Positions 57,101-64,000 of a stretch of DNA of 64,000 bases are shown piece after piece; within the stretch, counting starts at the first letter, position 1, and each line of letters begins with the position of its first letter. Origin of the DNA: Mesorhabditis belari (lineage: Eukaryota; Nematoda; Chromadorea; Rhabditida; Rhabditidae); contig CAUEEP010000923.1 in assembly GCA_958450365.1 (NCBI GenBank), forward strand, positions 327,501 through 391,500. Direction: 5' to 3'. A program made the position numbers and the translations under genes. The notes below the pieces were generated by a model. The model ran no database searches, had not been told where the DNA came from, and was given only the letters and a program-made list of their open reading frames with translations.

Positions 57101-60100
57101 AGTTTGTTGAAAAAAAGAAAGAGAATAGAGGCACAGATGAGTCGTGTTGGCATTGAGTTGAAAAGAGGAATGACATGGAAAAGAGAGAAAAGTGGGTCTT
57201 ATTTGTGGACCCATTTCCCCTTTTGCCTCCTCTCCCACTCAAATCTTCTACTTGAAGAAGTCACCCATCCCGTTCACCCGCACCAAAATCTTTCAATCTC
57301 TCCATTTCCCCACTATTTCCATTGAAACACTGTTTTTACAAGAATCTTTTCTCTTTTTTTAACTCAAACATCTTTTTTTTTCTGTTTGAGACCTTAGAAA
57401 TTGCTGCCAAAAGCTTTTACCCGAGAAAACTCTCTGGTCATTCTTGAATTGTATTGATTTTTGGTACTTATTCTGATCAACTGAGAAATGACAGGTAGAT
57501 GATTGGTTCTTATCGGTTAAAGTATCCTTAAGATATGTTCAATTAATCTTTTTAGCTAGCTAGCTTAGCTTAGCTTAAGCTAGCTAGCTTAGCTTAATCT
57601 TATTTTAAAGTTTCGTCTATTCTTTCTTCTCTATTCTTAAATTTATACAAACAACAATGTAATCTTGAAATTCTAATAGTAAATGTAAGCTTATAAATTA
57701 GCTTCTAAAACTATAAATTGGTTTTTCTGATTTTGAAAAGTTCAGAAAATTGCTTAGGAAACGAAAGATGTCAAATTTTTGAAAGCAATGATCAAAAATT
57801 TCTTATTTTTTTTCTCTAGATTGAGAAAATAATTCATTTAGCCCTATGAATAGAGTAATTTGATTTGAAGCAAAACTTCATTTAAGAAAAATAACAAAAA
57901 AACTAAAGATAAACTTTTTAAACGCTAAAATCAGTCAAAAAAAAAAGAAAGCTCCGTTAAAAGAACGCTAAAATCAGTCCAAAAACAATGAAGGCTCCAA
58001 AAAGTACGTTAAAAACAGTCTAAAATCAGAAAAGAACGCTAAAATCAGTCTCAGTTTCATAATACTGACAACAAGGGGGATAAAATTAGAGCCGGTTATC
58101 TCTTAAATCCAATGCCAATGTTAAAAAAGGCTAAACATCTGATAAGCTTTCTTTTTCTTACTTTTTTCTACTTTCAAAAACATCCCAATACATCATAACT
58201 ATATTTTGCAAGAAATTGAGATGAGATTTGTTGATTTTTATCTTCACAGGGACACCTCAGATGGAGATGACGCTGGGGAGATTTGCAAGAGAAAAGGGAA
58301 AGAGAGGTGTCATCCCTTGACAGCCCCTCCCTTCCCTCCATTCCCTCCCTTCCCCATCTTGGAACATCTCTTCTCTTTCACTACCCCATGACCATCATCA
58401 GCATTTGACTTGCTGAACGGTTTAAGGCTTTACGTAAACATTGCTCGTTTGGCATACTGATCCCTATCGATAATCCCTATAGATAATCCCTATCGATACT
58501 TGTTATGAGTGTGTCCTTTCTAGCGTACCTAGTCTTCATCTTAATATCATTGGCTAATAGCGTACCTAGTCTTCATCTTGGTATCATTGGCTAATACTAC
58601 CGGCTTTTTTTGTCCCATCTTTTCTATGCGTAAAATCTTGCTGTTTTTTTAAGATTTGATCTTTTCGAATGTAATTGCGAGCAATTTTCTTGTCAAGTTC
58701 TTTTTGAATGTTAGAGTCATTAAAAATGACTGACCGGCCTATAGCTTTTTCCTATTCAAATAGATATTTAGCGTTTTATGAATCAATTTATTGCTCTGTA
58801 TATGAATAAGAGAGATAGAAAGAAATTTGCGTCAAAAATTTTATGATTTGCATTACAAGATTTGAACTTGCAGGCAGCAGCAGTGATTCGTGGGCGGGCA
58901 GCAAACTGGCGGGTCGAGTCGACGAGAATCCCCGAGCACACGGAGTGAAAAATTATTGGGAAGAGAATTGCCGAAAAGAAGTTCTCGCAAAGGTGACTTT
59001 GTACATAAAATTAGTTTCAATTTGTTTTTTTTTTAGCAAGACGAATCGCGAAAGCCGAGACAAACCTACGGATTTCCGAAATGGAGATCCACCGATGCTC
59101 TATCGGCATCGCTTGTCGCTTCCAATAAGGTAAAGGTTTTTTTGGTTAAAAATCCTTGTAAGATAAGTATATTTTGGTGTATTTTATCATCAGATTCAAA
59201 AAAATTATTTTCACTTGATGTTAATGTGATCCTTACAACTATGTAGTTGAGTTACGATATCCGGGCACGCTTTAGAGCACTTACCTGAGTCGGAAAAAGT
59301 TCCCAAGTCTGCTATTACGCTGTCCAGAAACTCTTTTCGTTTCTTTTCGTTGAAAAATAACAAATTCACCAATTAACCGATGATTTTCTCTAAATAAAAA
59401 GTGTTTATTTATTCAATTCCCATCTTTTAAAGTCAATTTCGATTCATTTTTAAGCAAATCCGAGCATAAAAACACGTGTTTTTCGTAAAAATCTATAAAA
59501 GCCTCTACGAAGAAATTGACTCAATGAATTTCTCTGAAAATTTGGCTATATACTAGACTTTTTGTGCTCTATCCTTTATCTATTGACACAAAGATAGATT
59601 TTGTTAGTGAAAATGTCTAAACCGATCATTAAACCGGTCATCGAGCCGCCTTTTTGACTACCCGACTTCACGCTTCCAAAAAAATCCAGACATAAGACAT
59701 TTTAAACCCGGTTTAATGTTATTTTGCAGAAAAATAATTGGCTTTTCTGATGAAAAAAACCGTAGTTTAATTGGTGCATTTATTGGTTTTAAACAAAAGT
59801 ACGAAAAGAAACGAAAAGAGTTTCTGGACAGCAAAATAGCAGACTTGGGAACTTTTTCCGACTCAGGTAACTGCTCTAAAGCATGTCCGGAACTAAACTA
59901 TATACATAGTTGTAAGGATCACATTAACATCAAGTTTATTCACTTGATGTTAAAAATGCAAAATTTTAAATCCATGTTCCATGTTAAGGCATAGGTTGCG
60001 TGAGATAATGGTAGTCAGGCAACAAAACAAGCGTTGAGTTGAGTTCTAGGATTCAAAAAAGTATATCTTTTGGCATCCTTTAGCTATTTGAATTCAAGTG

Positions 60101-63100
60101 CCAACTATTTTTGAACTGTTATAAAAAGCCTAAAGTATATTTAGAAATCAATTTCCAGGTCACAATCCCCACCGACAGCCGAATTCCTAAGCAGCGTCTC
60201 CAGAAAATGGAGGAGACCGAAAAAGAGGCGTCAAGGACAAAGGTAAGAAATAATTTAAGAGAGCAGGAAAATTTACTGTAATTTTAGCTATATTATAAAG
60301 TTTTCCCCAAAGCTTTCTATGAAAGAAACCCGAAATACTTGAGATCTGAGATCTCAATCTCTTTTCCCGTTTCTTCACTTGTCCAGATCGTGTCCGATAC
60401 CTAAATTGTCCATTTCCTATGCAATGACCGTGATTGATTTGCTTGTTTTTACAAAATTTTCAAATATTGTTGAAATTTTTAGCAAATAATCCACGAAGCT
60501 GTGCAACCAAAGCGGATGTCCAAGGGGAAAAGTCTGGAGTCGCTGTCGGGGCAGATACAGGTTATTATTTAGAAATTCTATGAGATTTTAACTAACTGAA
60601 GGTGTTGAAGACTGCCATAAAAACTCTAATAGAACGGCTCCATATAGAATCATCACGTAGTCTAAGTTTGCTCTCAAACAAACGCTCTTTTTGCACGGCA
60701 AAAATCGCCTCTTTCTTTGCCACTTTTCAATCATTTTTTCTAAGCACTCGTTAATGCTAAAAATATGTGTTATATCTCAAAAAATTACCCGTTTTCTCGA
60801 CTTTAATTCGATACCTAAGCGCGCAGAAACAAACGTACTGTTGTTGAGAGATGAGCGTTTGTTTGAGAGTAAACTTAGGCTATGCGACGTTTCTATATGG
60901 AGCCATTCTATTAGCTTTTACAGTAATTGTAGGGTTATTTTAGGTCGATTATACGCCTTGGTACGATCGAACGAAAATCCGAGAAGGAATCTCGCGGGAA
61001 TCGATTGCGAACATTCACGCGGCGAGACAACTCTTCGAGAATGGACAACCCGGTGAGTGAATTGCTCAAAAACTCGATTAATCTAGATTCTCAAACATAC
61101 CAACTTTTGAAAACTATCATAAACTTGTCTCTAGTTTATACATAAAATCTATCTTTTTTTTGTATCTTTCGATATCCTTCGTGAATTCTCACAGAATCAG
61201 ACCAAATTTGGATAGATACGTCCAATCCAGGAATATTTACCGAATCCTAGCTAGATCATGTTAGGCAAATCGAAAAATGGTTTAACAACCCTGGGCAAGA
61301 GTACAGTAGTAACGATAGTTGACATTTTTTTAGAAAACGTATCAGTCGCTTGGTAAAAGTGCTAAATTGTAGATGGTATCAATAACTCTTATTCCATTTT
61401 ACCGTATTTCTTTTTGCATTGTTAGATCGATTTCCAACTAGAGCTTGGTGCTTAATATTTATGAATTGAGTAGCTTTTCAATCACTTGTATTTAGTTGAC
61501 TCGAAATGGGTTCAACTCCCATCGACGGGACAACGAAGAAGCGATGGTCGATCGACGGGAATGGCGTCGAGAGCCGAAACGCCATCGAATACACAGACAC
61601 CGATACCACAAAGAACACAAACGAACAATCGAGAATCGTATCGGGAAATTGATTATGGGTGAGGAAAAAATTTGGAGGGCCGGTCGTTGGACACGTTGGA
61701 CAACGGTCGGCGTGTCCAACTGGGTATTTGGGAATAAAAAGCATGGTCGGCGTCGGAATTCGAACCCGCGACCTCTCGTGTACCGGACGAACATTCTACC
61801 AATTAACTACACCGACACGTATCCCATTGCCACCAGGATAGGGTCTTATACTTTACTACTGATTCAATTTCAGAATGGAACCCCAGACTCGATCACCTCA
61901 ACTTCCGCAATCACAAGCGACCCAAGTGGTTTATCCATCTCATCACACGACGTCTGTTGGGATCAGTTTGACAATGGAGGAACAGCTTTTGTTGTTGTAT
62001 TTACGTCAGAATAGTGACATGATTGCAGGTGAGTGGAAATGAGGGTATAACGTTAGTGCTTAAACCTTTCGAGTTCTGTTTGTAAAGAATCAGAAAAGGA
62101 GTAGCTCTAAAGCATTAGATTACATTTAAAGAGTACTTCTGTAGGAATATTTTATACTTAAATTTCAAATTCAGCACTTGGTATCTTGATTCCCGACCAG
62201 ATTCGCGCCATTCTTGACTCGATTCCATGGAGAAGAGTTGAATTGAGAGGTTATGAAGAAGAGACACCACACTCATACACACCACAGGTATCAGATTGTG
62301 GCAAAGAAACAATAGACACGGATTTTATCAGTGCTTTCTGGAAAATAGAGCTTGTTTATTTAAAAACTTGAGCCACTGAAGCTTTGGACTCTATGAAAGA
62401 ACTCCTGTAATGTACCTCAAGCTGTACAAAATGCTTAAGACTACAGATAAGGTCAATAAAGCTTTTCATTATAACATTAATCTATTAAAATCTTATTTAG
62501 GGAATGTCTCCATCACAACGCCTTCCCCTGCAACCGAGCGGACGCTACGTGAAAAATGTTTCGAGTCAATCGAATGTGCCGCGTTTCGTGAAAAGAGTTG
62601 AGGGACAAAGAGGGCAACAACGAGGATTTAATGTAGAGTATACAGGCTTTGATAGAAAACGAGTCAGTCCCACGAAAACAAGATCTGTTTGCTGAAACGT
62701 GAAACTGACTCGTTTTCTACAAAAGCCTATGTCTAATGTAGAGAAAAGCATTATCAATCAGATTTCAGGAAGAACCAAGAGCTGGTGAAGGACTGATAGC
62801 TGCAGAAATCCGTCAAACGAGGGAGAGGGAAGATGAGTTGAAGAGATCGAGAAGTGAATTGGGATTGCCGTCACTTGAGGTAATCAAAAATTTGAATTCT
62901 CAACTGACATTAAAAAGATTGAGTTAAAATCGATTGAAAGTTAAAAGTTAAAATCGATTGAAAGTTAAAAGTTAAAATCGATTGAAATCGAGAAAACTCG
63001 AAATCTAATTAAAATTCACGTAGGAGTCGATGGAGTTGTGGCGACTGGGACAACGGGGTGTCGGACAAATCGGTAGCCCCACTCCACCAGTTATTTCATG

Positions 63101-63625
63101 GAATGGACAAGCGATGAGAGGCGCAAGGAGTTATGATAAGCTTCATCAAGTGAGTGTGAGATAAGATAACCATATTACCTTGTGTACTTTGTGCTAAAGT
63201 TTAAACACATCCTTCCTAGCGTACGCAATTCTTTCTTATTCTTGTGTTTCTAAAGAGAAAAAAATTAAATTGAGAAAACAAAGAATCCAATGCGCCAGAA
63301 AGGGAGTGTTTATCCATTTTGAGCACAAAGTATGCTTATAGTTAGATGATGAAATTACCATAAGCTTCTGTGAGATATGAACTTATTCTAGATTAGACTA
63401 CTGTAGATTACTGTAGCGATTAGACTAGATTAGGCTACTGTAGATTACTGTAGGCAAAAATTGCTAACTACTGTAGACTTTGAAATTAAAGTTTATTACG
63501 TTTACCATACTTTAAAACAAATTCAGATGCCGGACAATCTCACGAAGACCACATCGGTGGACCATTTGATGAGAGATGACGAGTACGACTACGTTCATCG
63601 GCACACAATGTCTCGACAGGAATAA
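53737..63625 (+). CDS. Uncharacterised 20-exon gene, predicted 672 aa
   Basis: Exons: 53737-53809, 54282-54352, 54401-54480, 54595-54706, 54756-54807, 54995-55049, 55118-55198, 55319-55431, 58874-58992, 59037-59129, 60159-60242, 60483-60560, 60944-61052, 61496-61658, 61874-62028, 62175-62287, 62501-62632, 62769-62879, 63024-63149, 63527-63625; all phases agree. Start [20 protein letters not shown] follows a tttctag acceptor. Seen: [20 protein letters not shown], three GGGGHQNG repeats (about residues 185-212), [52 protein letters not shown], and a charged [20 protein letters not shown] near residue 585 that recalls the C-terminal motif of AKAP2/palmdelphin/MISP-type cytoskeletal proteins (low confidence). 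No membrane span or enzyme motif. The last codons GAA TAA AG embed the AATAAA signal. Long intron 8 (55432-58873) holds a MITE and a possible extra exon. A scaffold or cytoskeletal role is a guess. Confidence 0.72.
53824..53910 (+). repeat. tRNA-like segment (SINE head)
   Basis: A-box-like tagcacagtcgggaatgtg and B box gggttcaatcccc are present, with an anticodon-arm-like tacggcctacata between. Stems are incomplete. It lies just after the exon 1 donor of the 672-aa gene. Confidence 0.5.
54016..54226. repeat. (CAGA/CAAA)n microsatellite
   Basis: 210 bp of acag and acaa tetranucleotide repeats in intron 1 of the 672-aa gene. Its Cys/Val/Leu-rich reverse frame is an artefact. Confidence 0.95.
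55358..55431 (+). repeat. 21-bp repeat inside coding exon 8
   Basis: About three and a half copies of ggacatcaaaatggaggtgg within exon 8 of the 672-aa gene, in frame, giving GGGGHQNG repeats. It is the only minisatellite in the window that appears to be translated. Confidence 0.7.
55566..55798. repeat. 19-bp minisatellite
   Basis: About twelve copies of cttaagagctgccaagtct with t/c and g/a variants, in intron 8 of the 672-aa gene. Confidence 0.92.
56440..56776. mobile_element. MITE family 3, copy 2
   Basis: Ends agagtttgttcctcgcgagt and inverse of agagtgtatccctcgcgagt; body matches the 44463-44768 copy (gacgagtcccgcattatata, gatactcagccgtttaactg). Intronic in the 672-aa gene. The rest of this 3.4-kb intron (56777-58249) is unique AT-rich DNA. 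Confidence 0.85.
58250..58306 (+). CDS. Possible cassette exon of the 672-aa gene
   Basis: A cttcacag acceptor and a gtgtca donor bracket 57 nt that enter and leave in phase 1, exactly as needed between exons 8 and 9. Translation [18 protein letters not shown] has no stop. It would add 19 residues. Without transcript data it may equally be chance. Confidence 0.35.
59214..59934. repeat. Long foldback, about 720 bp
   Basis: Left arm (cttgatgttaatgtgatcct ... ccagaaactcttttcg) recurs inverted at 59800-59934, with an AT-rich centre of about 430 bp. It fills much of the intron between exons 10 and 11 of the 672-aa gene. Confidence 0.87.
60627..60913. repeat. Foldback MITE, 287 bp
   Basis: Starts taatagaacggctccatata and ends with the near-inverse. 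The inner stem (gctctcaaacaaacgctc / gagcgtttgtttgagagt) and gatacctaagcgcgcag relate it to the 596-854 family. Intronic in the 672-aa gene, ending 30 bp before exon 13. Confidence 0.85.
61690..61835 (-). repeat. tRNA-Thr(GGU)-like SINE, best-preserved head
   Basis: On the minus strand, acceptor gtcggtg pairs with cgccgac (one G-U), the anticodon arm ttcgt-ccggtac-acgag presents GGU, and the B box is gggttcgaattcc with four of five T-stem pairs. It is the most tRNA-like of the family but has the same flanks (tttattcccaaa, ggcaatgggatacgtg) as the other SINE copies. Intronic in the 672-aa gene (intron 14). Confidence 0.68.
62640..62733. repeat. Intronic hairpin, 94 bp
   Basis: caggctttgatagaaaacga and its inverse (tcgttttctacaaaagcct) flank a short loop; with the gtagagtata donor just upstream it makes up most of intron 17 of the 672-aa gene. 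A aagttaaaatcgattga 16-17 bp repeat (three to four copies) occupies 62927-62990 in the next intron. Confidence 0.75.
63182..63335. mobile_element. Small foldback MITE family 4, last copy
   Basis: tgtactttgtgctaaagttt ... ccttcctagcg at the left mirrors cgccagaaagggagtg ... tttgagcacaaagta at the right. Located in the final intron of the 672-aa gene. Sequence 63626-64000 after the gene shows no further exon or element that I can support. Confidence 0.65.
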
Positions 63626-64000
63626 AGATTGCTCATGAAAGTTTTATGGTTTATAGCTTTTAAAGTTTTAAAGTTTGATTGTCTCAGCTCCCCGTGGATT
63701 GCTTTTTTTTGTGTCCCCCCTCAAATCATAAACGATTCGAACTTAAAAAGTCTTTTAAAATGAATAGAACATATCTTTGTATCAACTTTTTTATATCCAT
63801 GACTGAATTTTGGTTTATTCAATATACACTACTGGACAATGAAATATCATATTTGAAAAAAGATCGTCACTTTCGCGCGTCTGTAACTCTCTTGTCTTTA
63901 CCGTATTTCTAAATATTAATATTACCATTGTGTAGCCCTTGAAAAGAGCTTTCAGAAAATGTATAACACTAATAGTTTAAACTCAAAGGCAAGAGAGTTA

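Noticed and set aside
61496..62014. 172-aa single ORF across 61.5-62.0 kb
   Set aside because: It is two real exons read through an intron that contains a SINE, in wrong frame; the phase-correct reading is given in the 672-aa gene.

Overview
The window is eukaryotic nuclear DNA, AT-rich, with very short introns (many 34-50 nt) ending in T-rich tttcag acceptors, interstitial TTAGGC telomere-type repeats, mariner/Tc1/maT transposons and gene neighbours that look like operons. Together these point to a nematode, probably rhabditid-like; I cannot name the species. Almost every protein-coding signal is split into many small exons, so long single-frame ORFs here are mostly repeat shadows or transposase pieces. 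I rebuilt exons by hand from splice signals, reading frame and phase; every internal junction given below keeps phase.

Layout. 1-8.5 kb: repeat-rich intergenic DNA with one real tRNA-Asp(GUC) gene at 2903. 8.58-17.69 kb (minus): an 18-exon unrecognised gene (581 aa) with a Cys cluster, carrying a Tc1-like transposon and other elements in its introns. 17.7-25.2 kb: intergenic, with two mariner copies, a 1-kb non-autonomous TIR element, a tRNA-like SINE and telomeric repeats. 25.26-27.14 kb (plus): an HSDL2-type peroxisomal short-chain dehydrogenase ending in SKL. 27.35-33.16 kb (minus, convergent with HSDL2): a TMEM65 orthologue followed 440 bp downstream by a SMARCD/BAF60 subunit of SWI/SNF, arranged like a nematode operon. 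33.2-36.7 kb: divergent promoter region with SINEs. 36.75-45.18 kb (plus): a 21-exon MBT-MBT-SLED-SAM Polycomb-type protein resembling Sex comb on midleg. 45.2-53.7 kb: intergenic MITEs, long palindromes and a deleted maT (DD37D) element. 53.74-63.63 kb (plus): a 20-exon, 672-aa basic/polar protein I do not recognise.

Two classes of non-coding structure dominate: minisatellites with 10-21 bp units (about twenty arrays) and long foldback (palindromic) elements of 60-730 bp (more than a dozen), many inside introns. tRNA-derived SINEs (a tRNA-Thr(GGU)-like family and others) also sit in introns. The chromatin genes (SMARCD, Scm-like) and the mitochondrial/peroxisomal genes (TMEM65, HSDL2) are neighbours but show no obvious shared pathway.
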